Shown here: positions 1 through 5,437 of the stretch, one piece after another
Layout of the letters: each line of letters starts with the position of its first letter
How positions within the stretch are numbered: the stretch's first letter is position 1
Assembly (NCBI GenBank): GCA_900318545.1
Contig: ONLC01000165.1
Coordinates: 1 to 6,443 of the forward strand
From: an uncultured Eubacteriales bacterium
GTDB taxonomy: Bacteria > Bacillota > Clostridia > Oscillospirales > Ruminococcaceae
Direction of reading: 5' to 3'
Length of the DNA: 6,443 nt
Translations under genes and position numbers: made by a program
Notes under the pieces: model-generated
The model's database searches: none
Told to the model about the DNA's origin: nothing
The model's input: only the letters and a program-made list of their open reading frames with translations

Positions 1-99
1 CGGGTCAGGATATTGACCAATTATTCTTTCATCACCTTTAAGCTTGGCCTGAACAAAGCTTATATTGCTTTTTTCATCAAGCTGAATATATATAGTATA
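1..99 (-). pseudogene. C-terminal fragment of a lipoprotein paralogue, off the left edge
   Basis: Reading leftwards from position 99 there are 33 open codons, directly after a TGA at 102-100 and without a start codon. The translation contains LDEKSNISFVQAKLKG and IIGQYP. It aligns with residues 259-291 of the neighbouring lipoprotein (NEKAKSYNIFAQARKSG, then IVGQYP), with about 13 identities over 35 columns by eye. The fragment begins only 42 nt past the lipoprotein stop, so it looks like a duplicated tail rather than a whole gene. An upstream ATG (121-123) opens a different frame that ends after 15 codons. A TA-dinucleotide run at 87-94 lies at the point where a 2-bp slip would join EKNTDILYI to the homologous frame. 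The homology is seen; the slip is inference. The continuation lies outside the window. Confidence 0.5.
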
Positions 100-141
100 T
101 CAGTGTTTTTTTCATATTATTCATTCCTTCGCTATCAAAAA

Positions 142-1086
142 CTATTGCTCGTAATACTCTCCAAAAACTATGTCAGTCAGCATTTCTGTATTATCCCATT
201 CAACTCTGAAACCTCCGGGATATTGCCCCACAATGTCACTGCCAGATTTTCTAGCCTGAGCAAATATATTATAGGACTTTGCTTTTTCATTCCATATAGC
301 ACCAATGCAGTATTCTATTTTTTCATCACTTTCAGCTAAAGCCTGCGATATCTCACTTAAAAGCTCTGTGTCTTTATCTTCACTGGTATACATACCGCAA
401 AGACTTTCAATCTGATCATCATCAAGAGCATTAGAATATTCGTAGTCACCAACACAGTTTTGAATAGTCTTAGCCCATAGATTCATTGAATGATGCTCTG
501 ATATCTTCATACCAATCTCATATTCTTCAAGAGCACTTTCAAACGGTCCTTCATACGGCGTGATCTCATATATCGGTTTGACTTTTATTGACGGATACTC
601 ATCATTATTTTTCAAATCCTGTATTTTCCTGAACTGTTCTTCATCAGAACTGAACATATTATTCTTATATTCCTCAACATCATATTCCTTACCTTTCCAG
701 CAAAAGAATATTGGACGAAGAATATACCCCTCATTATTTTTCTCAATACTGTATTTATAATAATCCAGGTCATCAGAATCAGTTTCATAAAAAACCATAT
801 TGTCATCTAAATATGCACATTTACTCGGCTTTTCAAAGGTAAACAGGAACTCATCGTCCTCTTTGATTATCAATACATTACGCTCACCCTCGTAAAGCTC
901 ATTTCCATCATCATCAAGCTCTATCAATCTCCATTCACCTATTAAGGGATTGTTTTTTTCGGAAACAGATGCATCATTTTCATTAATTTCAGAGCTTTTA
1001 GCCGTGCCTTCTCCGCAAGAAGTATACCCCAGCAAAAGAACGATGATCAAACCAAAAGACACAATTCTTCTAATTGCATTAATCAT
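142..1086 (-). CDS. Putative lipoprotein of unknown function, 314 aa
   Basis: I do not recognise the family. The N-terminus has two Arg, a hydrophobic run (residues 8-20) and YTSC with Cys24, followed by a polar Glu/Asn/Ser linker (25-46). This fits a lipoprotein signal, although Tyr at lipobox position -3 is atypical. The mature part opens with NPLIGEWRLIELDDDGNEL (46-64), reminiscent of the Gly-x-Trp start of lipocalin-like or extracytoplasmic beta domains, and is strongly acidic throughout. The C-terminal part (about 185-314) ends with a GQYPGG segment that is repeated in the fragment at 1-99. The start is the ATG at 1086-1084 with a weak AGGGA site 8-9 nt upstream. In the repaired version of the upstream regulator, that gene's stop would lie 8 nt before this ATG, so the two were probably cotranscribed. 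Likely site is the outer face of the cytoplasmic membrane. Confidence 0.8.
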   Translation of the reverse strand: MINAIRRIVSFGLIIVLLLGYTSCGEGTAKSSEINENDASVSEKNNPLIGEWRLIELDDDGNELYEGERNVLIIKEDDEFLFTFEKPSKCAYLDDNMVFYETDSDDLDYYKYSIEKNNEGYILRPIFFCWKGKEYDVEEYKNNMFSSDEEQFRKIQDLKNNDEYPSIKVKPIYEITPYEGPFESALEEYEIGMKISEHHSMNLWAKTIQNCVGDYEYSNALDDDQIESLCGMYTSEDKDTELLSEISQALAESDEKIEYCIGAIWNEKAKSYNIFAQARKSGSDIVGQYPGGFRVEWDNTEMLTDIVFGEYYEQ

Positions 1087-1162
1087 TAATTTCCCTACTT
1101 TCTCTCATCAAGCACCCTGCTGATATACTCCGCAGTTTCCTCCTGAGAGGCGATTATACCGT

Positions 1163-1220
1163 GCTTCTCCAGTGCTTTCAGATACGATATGGCTTCTCCA
1201 GTGCTTTCAGATACGATATG
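1163..1220. repeat. Perfect 29-bp tandem duplication (2 copies)
   Basis: Positions 1163-1191 and 1192-1220 are identical, directly adjoining copies of 29 bp. The unit lies in the 3' end of the regulator gene on the minus strand. Because 29 is not a multiple of three, the second copy shifts the frame: after ...SYLKALEK the present frame reads PYRI and stops at 1178-1180. With one copy removed the frame continues as HGIIASQEETAEYISRVLDE plus RK and stops at TAG 1097-1095. That leaves 8 nt before the lipoprotein ATG, a normal operon spacing. The duplication is seen directly; that the single-copy form is ancestral is inferred from the length and spacing it restores. Slipped-strand mispairing could create or remove it. 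Confidence 0.97.
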
Positions 1221-2428
1221 AACGAACCTGCAATACCCTTATCCTTTGCAGTTATAACTACGGACTTCTCTTCAAAGTCATAAACTAATATCATATATCC
1301 GCTTGTCCATAAATTCAGTCCGACAAATGCATTTTTATTAAACCCCGGAAGCTTGATTGTCTGAGAGCTGAAGCTCGGAGAATTCTTTGCATATTCAACT
1401 GAGCTTCTTACCATTTTTCTTCTGTAATCTCTCGGCATATTTTTTGAGAAATGCTTTCCAAGCTCATACCATTCCTCTTTATCAAGGTAGTCTACCAGAC
1501 CATACGATGAAAAAACATCTATAATACGGCTTGACGTTTTTGCAACATTAGCCATAAAATTCAGATACATCTGTGCAAAATCATGACTCTGCTCGTTTTG
1601 TTCAATAGTGTACTTCTGAACATCGGAGGTCGATATATCAAAGATTATACACGGAACATTTGAAAGTGTATAATACTCACTTTCAGGTGAATCGTCCGAC
1701 GAGAACATCTCTTCGCTCAGATATTTCAGCGCAGTCTCAGCCCTATCAAACGAGTTCATAAACAGCACTGCCTTCTGCTGCCTTTGAGCAAAATTCTCCT
1801 TATACAGGCTTACCAGCCCGGGGTCACTTATGTATTCCGCCCTGCTGAGATCCTCATCGAACAGCACAAGCTCAGTATCAGTGAACAGATAAAAAGGAAA
1901 AACACTGTTCAGCAGCACACCGATATCCTCCTCCGTCTTAAACACCGTAACGTTTCTTGCACAGGCCATCGGAAATGAATTGATCATCAAAGAATAGTTC
2001 ATGTTATCATCACTTGCAGAGGTATTCATCGGCATTATCCACGCAATGCTGCTATCACCGCTAAAGCTGTTCATACAAGCCGCAAACCGTTCAGAAACCT
2101 CTGCGGATACTGCACAAAAATACATACACACCTTATCTGATGACTTGCTGAGCATATCTCTCAATACAAAACCTATGTAATTGTTATCCGTCAGAACGGC
2201 TCCGTTTTCAGGCCGCTCATACTCAGAAGCATTCTCTTCTGCAGCCTTCGGCAGCTTTAATGTATACGACTGCCTGAAAGAGCTCCACAGTCTTTTTCTT
2301 TCATCTGATGATACACTCATCTGATATGCATCAGCCAGCATATCCTTCTCATCAATAGTAAAGTCGAATGAATCGATTATTTTCTCAACTATACCATAAG
2401 AAGAAGGTACCAGGCTTCCGCTGAGCAC
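1178..2428 (-). CDS. XRE-type regulator, remaining open frame (C-terminal domain, damaged at both ends)
   Basis: This is the longest surviving open frame of a gene whose proper start is the ATG at 2530. If translated alone from the GTG at 2428 it gives 416 aa, but no convincing ribosome binding site precedes that GTG. The first residues, SGSLVPSSYGIVEKIIDSF, are the end of a helix-turn-helix domain. The rest (about 380 residues) is a soluble region I cannot assign. It has no membrane segment; visible stretches include DNNYIGFVLRDML and VLFMNSFDRAETALKYLSEE. It may be a sensor or effector domain fused to the DNA-binding domain. The last four residues (PYRI) come from the frameshift at the 29-bp repeat and replace 22 original ones. 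The gene is probably non-functional unless the stop is bypassed or the sequence is in error. It lies upstream of the lipoprotein gene in one transcription unit. Confidence 0.55.
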   Translation of the reverse strand: MLSGSLVPSSYGIVEKIIDSFDFTIDEKDMLADAYQMSVSSDERKRLWSSFRQSYTLKLPKAAEENASEYERPENGAVLTDNNYIGFVLRDMLSKSSDKVCMYFCAVSAEVSERFAACMNSFSGDSSIAWIMPMNTSASDDNMNYSLMINSFPMACARNVTVFKTEEDIGVLLNSVFPFYLFTDTELVLFDEDLSRAEYISDPGLVSLYKENFAQRQQKAVLFMNSFDRAETALKYLSEEMFSSDDSPESEYYTLSNVPCIIFDISTSDVQKYTIEQNEQSHDFAQMYLNFMANVAKTSSRIIDVFSSYGLVDYLDKEEWYELGKHFSKNMPRDYRRKMVRSSVEYAKNSPSFSSQTIKLPGFNKNAFVGLNLWTSGYMILVYDFEEKSVVITAKDKGIAGSFISYLKALEKPYRI

Positions 2429-2458
2429 CTTGCTTAAATACGATCTTTTTAATCCGCT

Positions 2459-2530
2459 TTAGTTACATATATCTACTGCCCTGATATTATGCTTCATCAT
2501 TATTTCAGATAGCAAATCATTAAAACTCAT
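2459..2530 (-). pseudogene. N-terminal 23 codons of the XRE regulator, ended by in-frame TAA
   Basis: ATG at 2530-2528 follows a good ribosome binding site (GAGGTGA, 2541-2535) and a strong promoter, so this is the natural start. It encodes MSFNDLLSEIMMKHNIRAVD then ICN, then TAA at 2461-2459. The same frame resumes without a shift as SGLKRSYLSKVLSGSLVPSS. Joined, the two halves make a typical Cro/C1 (XRE) helix-turn-helix, with the stop where such domains usually carry a polar residue before the recognition helix. One base change from CAA, AAA or GAA would explain it. TAA also ends the two metal genes in this window, so a reassigned code is unlikely. Nonsense mutation is the simplest reading; sequencing error or deliberate bypass cannot be excluded. 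Confidence 0.75.
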
Positions 2531-2547
2531 AGTTTCACCTCAATAAC

Positions 2548-2576
2548 ATTATAGCAATTTATTACACTTATTTCAA
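2548..2576 (-). promoter_or_regulatory. Sigma-A type promoter of the regulator-lipoprotein operon
   Basis: On the minus strand: TTGAAA (2576-2571), a 17-bp spacer, then TATAAT (2553-2548) with TGC directly before it, an extended -10. The predicted transcript starts near 2541, giving a leader of only about 11 nt that is almost entirely the GAGGTGA ribosome binding site. This supports the ATG at 2530 as the original start of the regulator. Confidence 0.85.
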
Positions 2577-2588
2577 TGGTTTTGCAGT

Positions 2589-2622
2589 TTGTTTCCTCGA
2601 GCCGTAAAAACTCAGGAAACAA
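2589..2622. promoter_or_regulatory. Inverted repeat between the divergent promoters
   Basis: TTGTTTCCT (2589-2597) and AGGAAACAA (2614-2622) are perfect 9-bp complements. Inside them GAG (2599-2601) pairs with CTC (2611-2613), leaving one bulged C and a 9-nt loop. It sits upstream of the minus-strand -35 box and about 70 bp upstream of the plus-strand -35 box. No T-run follows on the plus strand, so it is more likely a protein-binding dyad than a terminator. The binding protein is unknown; the adjacent XRE regulator is one candidate. Confidence 0.45.
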
Positions 2623-2681
2623 GGATCTAAGAAAATCCTCTTCGATCAAGATCTGTCCGAACCGCTCTCTTGACATTTTTC

Positions 2682-2694
2682 TCAACATAGTTGA
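2682..2694. promoter_or_regulatory. Short dyad overlapping the plus-strand -35 box
   Basis: TCAAC-ATA-GTTGA is a perfect 5-bp inverted repeat with a 3-bp centre. Its right half overlaps the TTGACA box at 2691-2696, a place where a bound repressor would block RNA polymerase. It is short enough to occur by chance. Confidence 0.25.
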
Positions 2695-2719
2695 CAAATC
2701 CGACATTTAGTGTTATTAT
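2691..2719 (+). promoter_or_regulatory. Sigma-A type promoter of the metal-efflux operon
   Basis: TTGACA (2691-2696), a 17-bp spacer and TATTAT (2714-2719), preceded by TGT (2711-2713) as an extended -10. Transcription should start near 2726. An upstream GTG at 2729 would fall at about +4 and is not a plausible start, which favours the ATG at 2771. Confidence 0.85.
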
Positions 2720-2730
2720 TAACTTACCGT

Positions 2731-2746
2731 GTTAGACATATCTAAC
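2731..2746. promoter_or_regulatory. Operator-like palindrome just after the transcription start
   Basis: GTTAGA-CATA-TCTAAC is a perfect 6-bp inverted repeat with a 4-bp centre, at about +5 to +20 of the predicted transcript. A smaller related dyad, GTTA-TTAT-TAAC (2712-2723), lies over the -10 box. Position and symmetry suit a repressor site for metal-responsive control of the pump. The TTAG...CTAA halves recall DtxR/MntR-family sites, but no such regulator gene is in the window and the assignment is inference. Confidence 0.5.
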
Positions 2747-2770
2747 ATTATTAAGAAAGGGTGTATTAAA

Positions 2771-3034
2771 ATGATCGACATTACAAAAATCGCACTTTTC
2801 GCAGGCGGAGTGCTCTGCGGCTCAGCAGGCTTCAAGCTTTTGAAGAGCAAAGAGGCTAAAAAGGTCTATGTACATACAACGGCTGCGGCTCTCAGAGCTA
2901 AGGAGAGCGTTATGACCGATGTTACAAGGGCTCGTGAGTGCTGCGGAGATATCGTAGCCGAGGCTAAGGAAATAAACGAGCAGAAGGCAGCCGAGGAAGC
3001 AGCAAAGCAGATCATCGAGGACGAGTGTGAATAA
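2771..3034 (+). CDS. Small single-pass membrane protein, PacL-like (DUF6110/DUF1490-type), 87 aa
   Basis: This is probably the partner of the metal ATPase encoded next. Residues 6-24 form one glycine-rich hydrophobic segment (IALFAGGVLCGSAGFKLL). A long charged amphipathic helix follows (about 27-82), including HTTAAALRAKESV and DIVAEAKE. Four cysteines (16, 57, 58 and 86) and the acidic tail EDECE could bind metal. The layout and the HTTAA...VAEAKE pattern match, from memory, mycobacterial PacL proteins (DUF1490), which act with CtpC-type pumps, and the Bacillota DUF6110 family. The His/Asp tail of PacL is replaced here by a Cys/Glu/Asp tail. The start is the ATG at 2771, with AAAGGG 9-10 nt upstream and just inside the predicted transcript. 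The TAA overlaps the next ATG (TAATG), implying translational coupling. Metal binding and direct interaction are inferred. Confidence 0.82.
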   Translation: MIDITKIALFAGGVLCGSAGFKLLKSKEAKKVYVHTTAAALRAKESVMTDVTRARECCGDIVAEAKEINEQKAAEEAAKQIIEDECE

Positions 3035-5115
3035 TGAAGTGTGAGGTACTTCACGAAAGCAAGGGGCGTATAAGAGTTCATGCTGCAAGCGGAAAAATGA
3101 GCCTGCATCAGGCCGATGTGCTGGAGTACTACCTCAGAGCCAAGCCCTTTGTGACAAGAGCAAAGGTGTATGACCGCACGGGAGATGCAGTCATTTTCTA
3201 TGACGGAGAAAGAAGCCTTGTAATAAAGGCACTGGCTAAGTTTTCGTTCAGTGATGAGGCTGCCGAAGCCCTTGTTCCCGAGCATACAGGCCGTGAGCTT
3301 GACCGTGACTTTGAGAACAGGCTCATCGGTATGGTGTTCAAGCGTGCTGCGGTAAGGGTGCTTCTGCCTGTGTCTGTCAGGTTCGTACTGGCAATAGTAA
3401 AGGCTCTGAAGCACGTAAGGGAGGCTCTTTCTGCACTCTCAAAGGGCAGTATCGAGGTTTCCGTCCTTGATGCAACAGCTATAACGGTATCACTTCTGAG
3501 AAAAGACCACAAGACTGCATCGTCAGTTATGTTCATGCTGGGGCTCGGTGAGCTCCTTGAGGAATGGACAAGAAAGAAGTCGGTCGATGAGCTTGCAAGC
3601 GTGATGTCTCTTGGAATTGACAAGGTATGGCTCATAAAAGACGGCACTGAGGTGCTTGTTCCGATGAGTGATATAGCCGAGGGCGATGAGGTGATCGTCC
3701 GCACAGGCAGTATGATACCGCTTGACGGAGTTGTCCTCTCAGGCGAGGCCGAGGTTAATCAGGCATCGCTCACAGGCGAGAGTCTGCCCGTTCATAAAAC
3801 AGAAGGCAGCTACGTTTACGCAGGCACAGTAGTTGAGGACGGAAGCTGCACCGTCAGGGTGGATAAGACCTCGGGCAGAGGAAAGTATGACCGTATAGTT
3901 AAAATGATAGAGGAGTCAGAGAAGCTTAAATCTCAGGCTGAGAGCAAGGCCGTGCATCTCGCTGACAAGCTTGTGCCCTACAGCCTTGCGGCAACAGCTC
4001 TGACCTACCTGCTTACGGGGAACAGCGTTAAGGCTATCTCTATACTTATGGTGGATTATTCCTGTGCCTTGAAGCTTGCTATCCCGATATCTGTCATTTC
4101 GGCTATGCGTGAGAGCAGTGTTCACGGTATCACAGTCAAGGGCGGAAAGTTCCTTGAAGCCGTCAGCGAGGCTGATACTATAGTTTTTGACAAGACAGGC
4201 ACGCTTACACACTCAACTCCAAGGGTGGCGAAGATATTCACCTTCGGCAAAAATGACGAGAACGAGGTCCTCAGACTTGCCGCTTGTCTGGAGGAGCACT
4301 ATCCGCACTCGATAGCTAACGCAGTTGTCGAGGAGGCAAAGCGCAGAGGGCTTGACCACGAGGAGAGACACTCTACAGTTGAGTATGTTGTGGCACACGG
4401 AATATTAAGCTCTATCGACGGCAAAAAGGCTGTGATAGGAAGCTATCACTTTGTGTTTGAGGACGAAGCCTGCACTATCCCCGATGGGGAGCAGGAGCGT
4501 TTTGATTCTCTGCCGCCCGAGTATTCGCATCTGTTTCTTGCTGTGGGCGGAGAGCTTGCGGCAGTGCTCTGCATTGAGGATCCTCTCAGAGATGAAGCTC
4601 CGGAGGTGGTTTCAGAGCTCAAAAAGCTGGGCTTCAAAAAGATAGTTATGATGACAGGCGACAGCAAGCGTGTTGCAAAATGTGTAGCCGAAAGGGTCGG
4701 CGTAGATGAGCTTTATTATGAGGTTCTCCCCGAGGACAAGGCCGAGTTCGTAAGACGTGAAAAGGCTGAGGGCAGAAAGGTCATCATGATAGGTGACGGA
4801 GTAAACGACTCCCCTGCACTGTCCGAGTCCGATGCAGGAATTGCAATAAGCTCGGGAGCAGCGATAGCAAAGGAGATAGCAGATATAACTATCTCGGCAG
4901 ACAACCTATACTGTCTGCTGACACTGAGGAAGCTCAGTCAGGGACTTATGAAACGAATAGACCGCAACTACCGCTTTATTATGAGCTTTAACACAGCACT
5001 TATGGTGCTTGGGGCTTTAGGAGTTATCGCACCGACGACCTCGGCATTACTGCATAACGGCTCGACAATCGCTATTGCTTTGTCCAGTATGAGACCGCTA
5101 GATGAAACAAAATAA
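3034..5115 (+). CDS. P1B-type heavy-metal-transporting ATPase, 693 aa
   Basis: This is an ATP-driven metal pump of the cytoplasmic membrane, most likely an exporter. Residues 1-75 resemble an HMA-type domain (KGRIRVHA) without CxxC. Hydrophobic segments lie near 104-124, 137-155, 161-177, 311-328, 332-357, 647-667 and 670-686. The actuator motif is TGES (247-250), the phosphorylation site DKTGT (386-390, Asp386), then MTGD (540-543) and GDGVND (587-592), so the catalytic cycle looks intact. In the transport helix, YSC (342-344, in DYSCALKLAIP) replaces CPC. The nucleotide-domain His-Pro signature reads PHSIA (424-428), Ser in place of Pro. These changes mark a subgroup distinct from standard Cu or Zn/Cd pumps; the substrate cannot be fixed from sequence, though Zn, Mn or Cd is plausible given the PacL-like partner. 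The ATG overlaps the preceding stop by one base. A terminator follows. Confidence 0.95.
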   Translation: MKCEVLHESKGRIRVHAASGKMSLHQADVLEYYLRAKPFVTRAKVYDRTGDAVIFYDGERSLVIKALAKFSFSDEAAEALVPEHTGRELDRDFENRLIGMVFKRAAVRVLLPVSVRFVLAIVKALKHVREALSALSKGSIEVSVLDATAITVSLLRKDHKTASSVMFMLGLGELLEEWTRKKSVDELASVMSLGIDKVWLIKDGTEVLVPMSDIAEGDEVIVRTGSMIPLDGVVLSGEAEVNQASLTGESLPVHKTEGSYVYAGTVVEDGSCTVRVDKTSGRGKYDRIVKMIEESEKLKSQAESKAVHLADKLVPYSLAATALTYLLTGNSVKAISILMVDYSCALKLAIPISVISAMRESSVHGITVKGGKFLEAVSEADTIVFDKTGTLTHSTPRVAKIFTFGKNDENEVLRLAACLEEHYPHSIANAVVEEAKRRGLDHEERHSTVEYVVAHGILSSIDGKKAVIGSYHFVFEDEACTIPDGEQERFDSLPPEYSHLFLAVGGELAAVLCIEDPLRDEAPEVVSELKKLGFKKIVMMTGDSKRVAKCVAERVGVDELYYEVLPEDKAEFVRREKAEGRKVIMIGDGVNDSPALSESDAGIAISSGAAIAKEIADITISADNLYCLLTLRKLSQGLMKRIDRNYRFIMSFNTALMVLGALGVIAPTTSALLHNGSTIAIALSSMRPLDETK

Positions 5116-5118
5116 GCA

Positions 5119-5186
5119 TATAGGCAATACCGCACAACCCACGGCTAACGCATCTGATGCACAGGAGTTGTGCGGTATTGCCTATA
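5119..5186. repeat. 20-bp perfect inverted repeat with nested hairpin (REP/MITE-like)
   Basis: Positions 5119-5138 and 5167-5186 are exact 20-bp reverse complements, the core being GGCAATACCGCACAAC and GTTGTGCGGTATTGCC. The 28-nt loop holds a second short palindrome, GCAT-CTG-ATGC (5150-5160). The outer ends are TATA on both sides. It starts 3 nt after the ATPase stop and is followed by AAAAG rather than a T-run, so it is not itself a standard terminator. It may be a dispersed palindromic element or protect the mRNA 3' end. Confidence 0.85.
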
Positions 5187-5190
5187 AAAG

Positions 5191-5217
5191 ACCGTCCGTG
5201 AATCGGGCGGTTTTATT
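5191..5217 (+). terminator. Intrinsic terminator of the metal-efflux operon
   Basis: ACCGTCCG (5191-5198) pairs with CGGGCGGT (5204-5211) with one T-G wobble, enclosing the loop TGAAT. The descending arm runs into TTTTATT (5211-5217). A-residues at 5186-5189 could extend pairing, so it may also work weakly in the other direction. Confidence 0.85.
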
Positions 5218-5333
5218 ATGCTGTGAATGCGTTTCTATTCTTCTTTCAGCTGTTATTTCACCTGCAATGTAATTGGCTGTCAGAGATAAAACTTATACGC
5301 CCTCAAACAGCCGCTGTGCTGACATTATACTAC

Positions 5334-5362
5334 TTGATTATTTTGGTATTATATGCTATAAT
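5334..5362 (+). promoter_or_regulatory. Sigma-A type promoter of the right-hand gene
   Basis: TTGATT (5334-5339), a 17-bp spacer and TATAAT (5357-5362), with TGC (5354-5356) as an extended -10. The start is expected near 5369, leaving a leader of about 70 nt before the ATG at 5438. Nothing else is supported in the rest of the 5218-5437 gap. Confidence 0.85.
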
Positions 5363-5437
5363 GATTTCGATAAACTGCACCTTGAGCGTTTTTTTCAGGG
5401 TATTACTTACAAATAGTATAAAAAAGGAGAGATTCCC

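Noticed and set aside
13..339. Plus-strand 108-codon frame opposite the lipoprotein gene.
   Set aside because: It is antisense to the lipoprotein and its paralogous fragment, rich in Phe/Ile/Ser as expected for the reverse of acidic coding DNA, and has no ribosome binding site.
2527..2706. Minus-strand 59-codon frame (begins MSDLSTMLRKMSRERFGQ) whose TGA overlaps the regulator ATG as ATGA.
   Set aside because: The overlap is suggestive of coupling, but there is no ribosome binding site, the frame contains the regulator's own -35 and -10 boxes and also covers the opposite-strand -35 box, and no family is recognisable.
2729..3034. Longer 101-aa version of the small membrane protein starting at GTG 2729.
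   Set aside because: That GTG lies at about +4 of the predicted transcript, inside the region before the operator, with no ribosome binding site. The ATG at 2771 has one and puts the membrane segment at the N-terminus.
2866..3704. Long minus-strand frames (182 and 168 codons) opposite the small membrane protein and ATPase genes.
   Set aside because: They are antisense shadows of clearly coding plus-strand genes, with low-complexity Ser-rich translations and no promoter or binding site.
5278..5324. TGTCAG ... CTGACA inverted repeat upstream of the right-hand promoter.
   Set aside because: Only 6 bp with a 35-nt loop; expected by chance in a gap of this size.
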